Shown here in pieces: positions 8,590 to 16,135 of a DNA stretch of 64,000 bases. Location of the stretch: assembly GCF_025567165.1 (NCBI RefSeq), contig NZ_JAOQKC010000001.1:192259-256258 (forward strand), read 5' to 3'. The position numbers and the translations under genes were made by a program. The notes under the pieces are model-generated. The model was not told the DNA's origin, ran no database searches, and saw only the letters and a program-made list of their open reading frames with translations. Every line of letters begins with the position of its first letter. Position 1 is the first letter of the stretch. The DNA comes from Laedolimicola ammoniilytica. GTDB taxonomy: Bacteria; Bacillota; Clostridia; Lachnospirales; Lachnospiraceae.

Positions 8590-10658
8590 GGGCGCTCCGC
8601 CAGAAAGATTTCCGCCAGATAGGCAATCTCGCTGGAGGGAATAGAGACGCCAAAGGTATCGGAGGCCACGTTCAGACTCTGGGCGATGGTGTCCATGAGC
8701 TGGTGGTTGGTGTTGGTGAACTGCCTGAGCTGATAATAGGGCAGCGGCACATTTTTGATGATGCGCTCCAGCATATGGACGCCGTGGGAGAGATATTTCA
8801 CGGCGATTTCCTGAGAATATTGCATGCCCAGCTGATCGAGAATGGTGTTCAGGGAGTAGAGCAGCACGTCGGTGGCTTTCTTCGGGTTTACATAAAGTAA
8901 CGTCCGGGAGAGAATGTCATTGACCAGATGATTGATGAATTCCTCCTGGGAGAGTTCCTTCCGGGGAGGCAGGGACGCGACGCCGGGGGAAGCAAACTGG
9001 TCGAGGCTCAGGCCGGAAGCGCACTTATCGATGCAGTCCATCAGAAAGGCCAGGGTCACCGAGGGCAGAATCCGGCAGGGAATTTCCAGACGGCGCTGCA
9101 CCGAAGCTTCCAGCCCCGTGATAGGCTCCATATCCGCCAGAATTAAGACGCCGGCGCCGCGGTTCAGACGGCGGGCCGCGTCGCAGATCTGCAGTAGAAG
9201 GCTGTTTAAAGAAGCCTCACCGGTGTAATCGATGGCGGCAGTCAGCACATGGGCCTGGGCGGCCTGGGCGGCTGTGTAGGCCTGCATATCGGAGGCTGTG
9301 GCGTGTCCGTGGCATACGATCAGGAGGGAGGGCCGGGCGTCTGCCGAGGGGGAATCGGATCCGGCGGCTCCATCAGAGGTGGACTCGTCCGAGGACAGCG
9401 GCAGCTCCTTATAGAAGTCCAGGGCGTCACAGTGGCCGTTGGATTCGCAGATAATGGAGTTGTTTTTGTACAATGCCAGGGTCCGGATGAAGGCGTGATT
9501 ATCATCCGGACAGGTATTGGCAGCGGACAGTACGAAGTCCGAGAGATGGTCAAAGGTAATGGTGAGGAAGCAGGCGTCCTGATTCTTCGGTTCCACAAAG
9601 GCTTTGGAGCAGGCAGACTGAATCTCGCTGCGGAGCTGGGATTCATTTCTGGGATAATGGGGCAGCGCGAAGGCGGTCAGCACCGATTTATCCAGCCGGA
9701 TATTCTTGTGGATGGAGTAGGCCTCCCGGGTGACCAGGTCGAGAATCATCTCAATCTTTTCCTGGGAGCTGCGCCGGTAGAAATCAGGCAGGGACACAGC
9801 GATGGGAAAATTGGAGCGCAGGGTGTCCATGAAATCCGCGTCCAAATTATCGCGGACCGAAGCCATGATGACGGCCTCCAGAGGCCGGGGCCGGTTTTCT
9901 CCCACCCGGGTGTAGGCGTTATTTTTCAGAAGGTCGATGACCAGATCGATGGACTTGGATGGTAACTTATGTAAACCATCAAAGTAGACAATGCCCTTGT
10001 TGGCCGCGTCCAGCAGACCCTTCGCGGAACGAGCCCCCGGAGCGCTGGTTTTTGTGTGGCCCAGAAGCTGCAGCATCAGCCGCTCCTCGGAGTGGGCGTA
10101 ATCCTGGCAGTTGATGATGATGAACCGGGCGTTCTCGTCGAAAACGCCGGTCTCCTGGGAATAGAGGAACAGGGATTCTGCGAATTTCCGCTTGCCCACG
10201 CCGGCGCTGCCGACCAGGAGAACCGGGAGGCCACCTGACGGATAGGAGATAGCGGCCAGCACCTGGGCGGTCTCGTTCTTCAGGCTTCCGGCGCTGCCAA
10301 TGATGGCGTCCAGGGCAGTCTTATGGAAGGGAAGCTCCCGCTTCTGAGTTTTCTGGGGCTTCTGAATAAAATCCAGAAGGGAGGAACCGGCGGACACAGT
10401 CAGAGGAATATAGTGATTGGGATACTCGGTCTTCAGGGCTTCGCAGTCCAGATAGAGGGTGGGACGCCCCTGGAGCTTGATGAGCCGTCCCTCCTTCCAG
10501 AGGGTGTTCAGCTCCCGGGACACATTGGTGCGGTCCAGCTTCAGATCCAGAGCGATGGACAGGGCGTCGGAACCGCTGTTTTCCAGGGAGTGTGTGTCAA
10601 TCATTTCCTTTGTGTGTAATTTTACATAGTCGTAAATCTTGTCTTTTCTGGAAATCAT
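8586..10658 (-). CDS. LevR/ManR-type PTS-controlled transcriptional regulator with degenerate AAA+ domain
   Basis: Predicted activator of the divergent mannose-family PTS operon. Order of parts (690 residues): N-terminal winged HTH (about 1-75); an AAA+ domain resembling sigma-54 activators (115-355) with Walker A GSAGVGK (150-156); an EIIA(Man)-like domain (443-545) with candidate phosphorylation His450 in CHGHATA; and a C-terminal PRD (about 570-690) with His625. Two AAA+ hallmarks are altered. The sigma-54 contact loop GAFTGA is missing (GHTKTSAPGARSA, 200-212), and the Walker B acid after the Asp is Gly (IVYFDGLH, 223-230). AAGGAG is correctly spaced before the ATG; upstream in-frame starts would add 68 unlikely residues. 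Regulation by PTS phosphorylation is inferred from the domains. Confidence 0.85.
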   Translation of the reverse strand: MISRKDKIYDYVKLHTKEMIDTHSLENSGSDALSIALDLKLDRTNVSRELNTLWKEGRLIKLQGRPTLYLDCEALKTEYPNHYIPLTVSAGSSLLDFIQKPQKTQKRELPFHKTALDAIIGSAGSLKNETAQVLAAISYPSGGLPVLLVGSAGVGKRKFAESLFLYSQETGVFDENARFIIINCQDYAHSEERLMLQLLGHTKTSAPGARSAKGLLDAANKGIVYFDGLHKLPSKSIDLVIDLLKNNAYTRVGENRPRPLEAVIMASVRDNLDADFMDTLRSNFPIAVSLPDFYRRSSQEKIEMILDLVTREAYSIHKNIRLDKSVLTAFALPHYPRNESQLRSEIQSACSKAFVEPKNQDACFLTITFDHLSDFVLSAANTCPDDNHAFIRTLALYKNNSIICESNGHCDALDFYKELPLSSDESTSDGAAGSDSPSADARPSLLIVCHGHATASDMQAYTAAQAAQAHVLTAAIDYTGEASLNSLLLQICDAARRLNRGAGVLILADMEPITGLEASVQRRLEIPCRILPSVTLAFLMDCIDKCASGLSLDQFASPGVASLPPRKELSQEEFINHLVNDILSRTLLYVNPKKATDVLLYSLNTILDQLGMQYSQEIAVKYLSHGVHMLERIIKNVPLPYYQLRQFTNTNHQLMDTIAQSLNVASDTFGVSIPSSEIAYLAEIFLAERP

Positions 10659-10676
10659 AAATTTCTCCTTAAAAAA

Positions 10677-10824
10677 GTGTGTCAAATTCCTTGATAGTGT
10701 GTCGAAAAAACTTCGAAAATGCAAAAAGTGTGTTGAAACAAGAAGAATACTAACACAGAAGAGGAAAAACGTCAACAAAAAGGAGCGAGAGGGAGGTGCG
10801 AATGTGTCAAAATACACTGACACA
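10677..10824. promoter_or_regulatory. Repeated TGTGTC operator-like sites between regulator and PTS operon
   Basis: Four near-identical boxes of the form TGTGT(C/T)(A/G)AA start at 10678, 10698, 10729 and 10803. The last is one half of an inverted repeat TGTGTCA-N8-TGACACA (10803-10824). Distances of 20, 31 and 74 bases are all close to whole helical turns, as expected for a protein or proteins bound on one face of the DNA. The most likely binder is the adjacent LevR-like regulator; this is inference. Confidence 0.6.
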
Positions 10825-10848
10825 CTAGGAGGATACGGATAGAACCCC

Positions 10849-10884
10849 GTCAAATTTGACAATAAAGAAGCGCAAATATAGAAT
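10849..10884 (+). promoter_or_regulatory. Sigma-A promoter of the PTS operon, with palindrome over the -35 box
   Basis: TTGACA 10856-10861, exactly 17 bases, TAGAAT 10879-10884. The palindrome GTCAAATTTGAC (10849-10860) overlaps the -35 box. I see no -24/-12 sigma-54 signature here. Confidence 0.72.
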
Positions 10885-10922
10885 AAGTTTCATCAAAGCA
10901 ACGAAGAAACGGAGGGAACAAA

Positions 10923-11339
10923 ATGCGGTGTAAGGTGTTGGTCCTGACACATGGAAATCTGGCGGAGGCATTTGTACATGCCGTGAGCCTGATTTATGGC
11001 GAGGTACCGCAGCTGGCGTTCAAGAATATGCCGGAGCAGCTGGACATCGGCCAGTATCGTAAAGAGCTGGAAGCGTGTGTCCGCGAAAATGAGGCCACAG
11101 GCATTTTGGTTGTCACAGATTTGCTGGGAGGAACCCCGTTCCTTTCCTGTATGCAGATTATCCAGAACAACTGGGATAAAATGGAAGTTATAACAGGCTG
11201 CAACCTGCCGATGCTTCTGGCGGTTGCGGGAGACATAGAGACAGCAGATATTCAGGAATTGAAAAAGACAGCGATAGAGGCCGGAGGCGGCGGTATCGTG
11301 GATTTGAAGAGTCAGTTGAAGGAGGTAAAAGCAGGATGA
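10923..11339 (+). CDS. PTS mannose/sorbose-family EIIA component
   Basis: Cytoplasmic phosphocarrier that accepts phosphate from HPr and passes it to EIIB. It has 138 residues with the expected N-terminal active-site pattern LVLTHGNLAEA, phosphoacceptor His10, and the conserved VVTDLLGGTPF. The ribosome binding site GGAGGG is well spaced. First gene of the IIA-IIB-IIC-IID operon; its end overlaps the EIIB start by four bases. The sugar is not identifiable from the IIA sequence. Confidence 0.92.
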   Translation: MRCKVLVLTHGNLAEAFVHAVSLIYGEVPQLAFKNMPEQLDIGQYRKELEACVRENEATGILVVTDLLGGTPFLSCMQIIQNNWDKMEVITGCNLPMLLAVAGDIETADIQELKKTAIEAGGGGIVDLKSQLKEVKAG

Positions 11340-11809
11340 AGAAAGCAAGCTTTGCAAGAGTAGATGAACGGTTGATTCACGGACAGGTCATGACGGCGTG
11401 GGTGAAAAAATACTGGATTAAGAAAATTATTCTGGTGGACGACGAGATTGTCCAGGACAGCTTTATGCAGGAGGTCTTATCCATGAGCGCCCCCCAGGGC
11501 GTCAAGGTGGAGGTGCGGAGCGCGGCGGACGCGGCTGCGGAGCTCAGTGAGGATACCTCAGAAGATAACGTCATGCTGTTATTTAAGGAACTGAAGTACG
11601 CGGGCCTTCTGGTGAACTACGGATACCCGCTGGAGGAGCTGGACATCGGCAATATCGGAAGCGCCCCGGGCCGCAAGGCCATCACCAAAGAGGTGTATAT
11701 CTCCGACGCCGAGAAGGATATCGTCCGCGGACTCCATGAGAAGAACATCAATGTCTATATCCAGAAGCTTCCCCAGGACGCTCAGGTAGACATTATGAAA
11801 AAAATATAA
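11336..11809 (+). CDS. PTS mannose/sorbose-family EIIB component
   Basis: Cytoplasmic subunit that phosphorylates the incoming sugar as it is taken up. It has 157 residues. The hallmark ARVDERLIHGQVMTAWV near the N-terminus contains the phosphoacceptor His15, and the family segment NIGSAPGRKAI is present. It starts with an ATGA overlap on the EIIA gene, so the two are translationally coupled. Confidence 0.92.
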   Translation: MKKASFARVDERLIHGQVMTAWVKKYWIKKIILVDDEIVQDSFMQEVLSMSAPQGVKVEVRSAADAAAELSEDTSEDNVMLLFKELKYAGLLVNYGYPLEELDIGNIGSAPGRKAITKEVYISDAEKDIVRGLHEKNINVYIQKLPQDAQVDIMKKI

Positions 11810-11827
11810 AATAGGAGGTAGAGTGTT

Positions 11828-12580
11828 ATGTTACTGTTATTTCAAGCAATACTGATGGCCTTTCTGGCCTGGATGTGTAAGACCGGCGCGCCGATGTGGT
11901 CCAAATGGTCGCTGGGCATGGGAGCCCCGCTGGTGGCAGGACTTCTGAACGGTATCATCATGGGAAATATCAGCTATGGTCTGGAAATGGGCGGAACGAT
12001 CATGCTGGTCTATATCGGCGTTACCGTTATCGGAGGTACGGTAGCCAGCGACGTAACCCTGGGCGGTTACATCGGCGTAACGGCAAGTATGCTGGCCGGC
12101 GCGGATCCATCCGTAGGAATCACGGTTGCGGCTACCCTGGGCGTACTCGGTTCCCTGATTTCTCCGGTGGAGAAAACTCTGAATACCATCTGGGTGGCAA
12201 AGGCAAGAAAGTACGCGGAAGCAGGCAACTTAAAGGGCGTCGCTTACATGAACACCATTGCTCCGCTTCTCTGGGGCTTTCTGATTTACTTTATTCCGGG
12301 CTTTATTATCATTTACTTCGGTTCCTCTGCCCTGGACAGCATCCTGGCAGTGATCCCGCCGCAGATTTCCACAGGTCTCTCCTGTGTCGGCCATATCCTG
12401 CCGGCTCTCGGACTTGGTATGCTGATGAACCTGCTGTTTAAGGGAAGCATGGTCCCGTTCTTTATCTTCGGCTTCGTAGCGACTGCTTATCTGGGACTGG
12501 GAACCATGCCGGTGGCTCTGATTGGCGCAGGCTTCGCCATCATGCACTTCATGTATACATCAAAGAAGGAGGCAGAATAA
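11828..12580 (+). CDS. PTS mannose/sorbose-family EIIC component (membrane)
   Basis: Integral membrane subunit that forms the sugar channel together with EIID. At 250 residues and strongly hydrophobic, it has several membrane segments and the glycine-rich EIIC features MGAPLVAGLLNGIIMG and GGTIMLVYIGVTVIGG. The ribosome binding site AGGAGGT is 8 bases before ATG 11828. It lies between the EIIB and EIID genes. Confidence 0.9.
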   Translation: MLLLFQAILMAFLAWMCKTGAPMWSKWSLGMGAPLVAGLLNGIIMGNISYGLEMGGTIMLVYIGVTVIGGTVASDVTLGGYIGVTASMLAGADPSVGITVAATLGVLGSLISPVEKTLNTIWVAKARKYAEAGNLKGVAYMNTIAPLLWGFLIYFIPGFIIIYFGSSALDSILAVIPPQISTGLSCVGHILPALGLGMLMNLLFKGSMVPFFIFGFVATAYLGLGTMPVALIGAGFAIMHFMYTSKKEAE

Positions 12581-12581
12581 A

Positions 12582-13394
12582 ATGGGTGTAAAGCTGGAAA
12601 AAAATGATCTGACAAAATCCTGGCTGCTCTGGGTTACCTTCGGACAGCAGTGTTACAACTTCGAAATCATGCAGGGACTCGGCTTTGCACACGCCATGTG
12701 CCCGATTATCAGACGGCTTTATCCGGACGACGTGGAGAAGCGGAAAGAAGCCCTGGAACGCCATATGAACTATTACAACACCGAGAATAACTGGGGCGCT
12801 TCCATCGCCGGTATCGTAGCCAGTATGGAGGAGGAGAAGGCCAACGGCGCGGCCATCAGCGACAGCAGTATCAACAGCATCAAAGCAGCTCTGATGGGAC
12901 CTCTGGCAGGCATCGGCGATACCGTAACCCAGAGCCTAGTAAAGACGGTACTTCTGGGTATCGCCTGCGACCTGGCGCTGAACGGCAATATCCTCGGCCC
13001 CATCCTCTTCGTGGTACTGATGTCTGTATATACCCTGGGCTTCAGCCATTTCGTATACTTCACCGGCTATAAATCCGGTAAGGCTTCCGTTACAAAGCTT
13101 CTGGCGGGCGGCAAGCTTTCCGCAGTGACAGACGCCCTGGGCGTCCTGGGTATCATGGTTCTGGGAAGCCTGGTAGCCTCCAGTATCAGCATCTCCACGC
13201 CGCTGGTTATCGCTCTCGGACAGACGACCGTAGAGCTGCAGACCGTACTGGACACCATTCTTCCGAAGCTCCTTCCGCTGCTGGCCTTCTTAGGCTGCTA
13301 CCGGATGGTCAATAAGGGAATGAAACCGGTCAAGATTATTCTGATTCTCTTTGTAGTCGGCATCCTGTGCGGACTGTTGGGAATTTTGGCATAA
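12582..13394 (+). CDS. PTS mannose/sorbose-family EIID component (membrane)
   Basis: Second membrane subunit of the mannose-family permease, 270 residues. Typical features are the N-terminal LTKSWLLWVTFGQQCYNFE, the AHAMCPIIRRLYP segment, ALMGPLAGIGDT and a hydrophobic C-terminal half. ATG 12582 is chosen because GGAGG, 11 bases upstream, supports it; an upstream in-frame ATG at 12522 lies inside the EIIC gene. One base separates it from the EIIC stop. Confidence 0.92.
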   Translation: MGVKLEKNDLTKSWLLWVTFGQQCYNFEIMQGLGFAHAMCPIIRRLYPDDVEKRKEALERHMNYYNTENNWGASIAGIVASMEEEKANGAAISDSSINSIKAALMGPLAGIGDTVTQSLVKTVLLGIACDLALNGNILGPILFVVLMSVYTLGFSHFVYFTGYKSGKASVTKLLAGGKLSAVTDALGVLGIMVLGSLVASSISISTPLVIALGQTTVELQTVLDTILPKLLPLLAFLGCYRMVNKGMKPVKIILILFVVGILCGLLGILA

Positions 13395-13415
13395 TACATC
13401 ATCAATCACAGACAA

Positions 13416-13445
13416 CGGGTACCGCGAACACGGTACCCGCTTTTC
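13416..13445 (+). terminator. Hairpin with short T-run between EIID and the sgcQ-like gene
   Basis: CGGGTACCG / CGGTACCCG with a 6-base loop, followed by CTTTTC. The short T-run suggests a partial terminator or mRNA end that would make the downstream genes less abundant than the PTS genes. Confidence 0.6.
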
Positions 13446-13462
13446 AGAAAGGACGAGACATC

Positions 13463-14275
13463 ATGAGAAGAAATTTAATGGAAGAGCACAAACAGCGTTT
13501 CGGATGCGAGAAGCCCATCATCGGCTGCCTGCACCTGCGGGCCCTGCCGGGTACGCCGCTCTGGGATCCCTCCTATACCATGGAGCAGCATGTGGCGGAC
13601 CTGAAGGAGGAGGCCCACATTCTGATGGAGCTGGGCTTCGACGGAGCCGTATTTGCCAATGAAGCAGATTTCCCCTATGTGGAGCATATCGGCGAGGGCG
13701 CGCTGGCAGCGTACACCAGAATCGTCACCGAGGTATCCCGGGAGCTGACCATTCCCTTCGGCGTAGGTATCATGAACGACCCCTATTCTGCCATTTCTGT
13801 GGCAAAAGCTGTGGGAGCTGTCTTCTGTCGAGGTTTCTTCCTTGGTTCTCAGGTGGGCAACTACGGCGAGATCCGCAAGACCCCGGGTGACATCTGGCGC
13901 TACGCCAAATCCATCGGCGCGGCGGATGTGGCCGTATACAGCAGCTTCGAACCCCACAACGGCAGCAGCCTGGACACCCGCAGCACCGAGGAGATGTTCA
14001 ACACCTACTACAAGGACACGCCGGTGGCTGGCTATTCTATGAACGGCCCGAAGAAGGACGAGAAGCCTTCCGAGTCCATGATAGCCAAATGCAAGGCACT
14101 GAATCCGGATATCCCCATCAACTTCAACAACGGTGCAAATCCGGATAACATCAAGGAGATGCTGAAGTACTGCGATATGGTTGTAGTAGGCACCACCCTG
14201 AAGAAGGATCATTATCTGTTTAACCCCATCGACTATGATAACGCCAAGGCGTTCATCACAGCGGCGAGAAGCTGA
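13463..14275 (+). CDS. BtpA/SgcQ family protein
   Basis: Predicted cytoplasmic TIM-barrel protein of the BtpA/SgcQ family (270 residues). SgcQ-like members often sit in PTS sugar operons but their reaction is not established. Visible family patterns are IIGCLHLRALPGTP near the N-terminus, FGVGIMNDPYSAI, FCRGFFLGSQVGNYGEI and the C-terminal VVVGTTLKKD. ATG 13463 has AAAGGA upstream. It lies behind the PTS genes and four bases before the HAD hydrolase, suggesting a shared operon in which it may act on the imported sugar phosphate. Confidence 0.85.
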   Translation: MRRNLMEEHKQRFGCEKPIIGCLHLRALPGTPLWDPSYTMEQHVADLKEEAHILMELGFDGAVFANEADFPYVEHIGEGALAAYTRIVTEVSRELTIPFGVGIMNDPYSAISVAKAVGAVFCRGFFLGSQVGNYGEIRKTPGDIWRYAKSIGAADVAVYSSFEPHNGSSLDTRSTEEMFNTYYKDTPVAGYSMNGPKKDEKPSESMIAKCKALNPDIPINFNNGANPDNIKEMLKYCDMVVVGTTLKKDHYLFNPIDYDNAKAFITAARS

Positions 14276-14279
14276 GTCT

Positions 14280-15068
14280 ATGATTCGCGCGGCGGTATTT
14301 GATATTGACGAGACTCTCTATGACGGACAGAATAAAAGATTTATCCCAAGCGCCATCGAGGCTCTGAAGAAGCTGCAGGCAAAGGGCGTCCGGGTGGTCC
14401 TGGCTACGGGCCGCCCGCCGCTGACAGCCGTGGTGATCCTCCGGGAAGGTGTGATTCCCGACGCCATCGTGTGCGCCAACGGCCACCTGGTCATCGACGG
14501 GGAAGGGAAAATAGTAAAAGAATATACCTTTGATACGGAACTGGTTTCAGAGGTCTACGACTACTGCAAGGGACATGACATCGGACTTCTCTGGAAATAC
14601 CCGGACAAGGTCTATGAGTACATCTACAAGCCGGTTTTTGAAAACTTCTATCATAAAACCAAATCCTCCCGCAGTATGATCGTAAAGGGCGTCACGGATA
14701 TCCACAAGACCCGCTGCCCCGACGGCGGCAATCTGGGCTGTGGCGATGAGGCGCTTGCAGCGTTCAATGCCCATTTTCGGGGGCGCTGCGTAGGCGTCCG
14801 GATCGACGGCGAGAGCAGCGACCTGATGCTTTCCAGCGTCAATAAAATGCGGACGACTGCAGAGGTACTGACGGAATGGGGCATCCGGGACAGCGAATGC
14901 ATCGCCTTTGGCGACAATCAGAACGACCGGGAGATGCTTGTCTACGCGGGAATCGGGGTCTGCATGGGAAATGGCTGCAAGGAGCTGAAAGCTTTCGCGG
15001 ATTATGTGACGGACGATCTTCGGAATGACGGAATCGCGAAGGCATTGGCTCATTTTGGAATACTGTAA
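14280..15068 (+). CDS. HAD-superfamily (Cof-type) hydrolase
   Basis: Predicted Mg-dependent sugar-phosphate phosphatase, 262 residues. HAD motif I is FDIDETLYDG (nucleophile and acid Asp pair near residues 8-10), motif II is LATGRPP, and motif IV is FGDNQNDREML. The large cap between motifs II and III is of Cof type. It starts four bases after the sgcQ-like stop, so it is the last gene of the PTS operon. A role in dephosphorylating a PTS product or clearing toxic sugar phosphate is inferred from position. Confidence 0.88.
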   Translation: MIRAAVFDIDETLYDGQNKRFIPSAIEALKKLQAKGVRVVLATGRPPLTAVVILREGVIPDAIVCANGHLVIDGEGKIVKEYTFDTELVSEVYDYCKGHDIGLLWKYPDKVYEYIYKPVFENFYHKTKSSRSMIVKGVTDIHKTRCPDGGNLGCGDEALAAFNAHFRGRCVGVRIDGESSDLMLSSVNKMRTTAEVLTEWGIRDSECIAFGDNQNDREMLVYAGIGVCMGNGCKELKAFADYVTDDLRNDGIAKALAHFGIL

Positions 15069-15090
15069 GAAAATGGGAAAAAGAAAGATT

Positions 15091-15138
15091 CCTGTATCTT
15101 TGGCGGACGCCCAAGCCGCTGAAGATACAGGTTTTTTT
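15091..15138 (+). terminator. Intrinsic terminator of the PTS operon
   Basis: CCTGTATCTT / AAGATACAGG with an inner GGC/GCC pair, followed by seven T. Confidence 0.88.
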
Positions 15139-15177
15139 ATGAAATCTTATAGAATCCTTAATCTTCTGCCGCCCCGC

Positions 15178-15206
15178 TGGACAGCCCGGGAAAATGGTGC
15201 TATGAT
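15178..15206 (+). promoter_or_regulatory. Promoter of the vanZ-like gene
   Basis: TGGACA 15178-15183, 17-base spacer, TATGAT 15201-15206. The ATG begins only ten bases after the -10 box, so the message would be leaderless or nearly so. Confidence 0.65.
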
Positions 15207-15215
15207 AGCCACGTT

Positions 15216-15743
15216 ATGATAAAAGCATTTTTAAGAGCAATTTTAAAACCCCTGTCCTTCCTTCCGGCCCTGGCCATGATGTACGTCATCTACGGCTTTT
15301 CGGCTCAGGACGGGACAACCTCGGGCAATTTGAGCTACAAGGTAAGTGAAATCATCGTGGAGACGGCCAATGAGGCGTTCGATCTGCACTGGACTGCGCA
15401 GGAGGAGGCGCAGTATATCCAGAAAATCCAACATCCGGTGCGGAAGCTGGCCCATATGACCGAATATTTTCTGCTGGCGGTGTCAGTGTCATTTCCGCTG
15501 TATGTGTACGGCGTGCGGGGCATCTGGCTACTGCTACTGGCAGGCGGCTTCTGTGTGGGCTTCGCGGCCCTGGACGAGTATCACCAGTCCTTTGTGGCAG
15601 GCCGCGGACCGTCGAAACGGGATGTGGCTATCGACAGCATCGGAATCACCGTCGGTGTGATACTGGTGCAGCTTGTGTGTTTCATCGGCAGGGTGACCGT
15701 GTTCCGGCCGTTGGCGAAAAAGAAAAAGAAGAGACGGGTATAA
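15216..15743 (+). CDS. VanZ family membrane protein
   Basis: Small membrane protein (175 residues) of the VanZ-like family, whose founding member gives low-level teicoplanin resistance; the general function is unknown. The family pattern is visible: YGFSAQDG after the first membrane helix, KLAHMTEYF, and DEYHQSFVAGRGPSKRDVAIDSIG before the last helix. The tail is very basic (KKKKKRR). There is no ribosome binding site before ATG 15216, which sits right behind a good promoter. A start at Met21/22 would also lack a binding site. Confidence 0.85.
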   Translation: MIKAFLRAILKPLSFLPALAMMYVIYGFSAQDGTTSGNLSYKVSEIIVETANEAFDLHWTAQEEAQYIQKIQHPVRKLAHMTEYFLLAVSVSFPLYVYGVRGIWLLLLAGGFCVGFAALDEYHQSFVAGRGPSKRDVAIDSIGITVGVILVQLVCFIGRVTVFRPLAKKKKKRRV

Positions 15744-15778
15744 AACGAAAGAGTGAAGCGCCGGAAAATCAGTGCGCG

Positions 15779-15806
15779 AGAATGTGCCATTGGCACATTC
15801 TTTCTT
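15779..15806 (+). terminator. Intrinsic terminator after the vanZ-like gene
   Basis: AGAATGTGCC / GGCACATTCT with a three-base loop, followed by TTCTT. Confidence 0.75.
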
Positions 15807-15815
15807 ATTTCTATA

Positions 15816-15850
15816 ACAAAAAAGGAACCCTTTTCCAAGGATTCCTTTTC
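15816..15850 (-). terminator. Terminator of tRNA-Pro (minus strand)
   Basis: Read on the minus strand, AAAAGGAATCC pairs with GGGTTCCTTTT and runs into six T. Confidence 0.75.
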
Positions 15851-15855
15851 ATTCG

Positions 15856-15929
<74 letters not shown>

Positions 15930-16135
15930 TTTTAGCGACTTGCCGTCAACAAATGATATCATAGCACAAGTGAACAGGTTTGTCCAGTAAAAATTTAAAA
16001 AAAATGAAAAAAATTTGTGTAAAATTTTTGCAGGGGTAGATCGCAAGATATAAATATGGTACAATGCGGGTGAATCAGGTGATTCTGCATACAGGTTGTG
16101 GTATCGGAATAACAGAAATGGAGGAAAAATCTATA

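Noticed and set aside
10825..10922. Sigma-54 promoter for the PTS operon
   Set aside because: No GG and GC pair at -24/-12 spacing could be found, whereas a near-perfect sigma-A promoter is present.
13475..14212. Open frame on the minus strand opposite the sgcQ-like gene
   Set aside because: No start signals or motifs; the plus-strand protein is clearly conserved.
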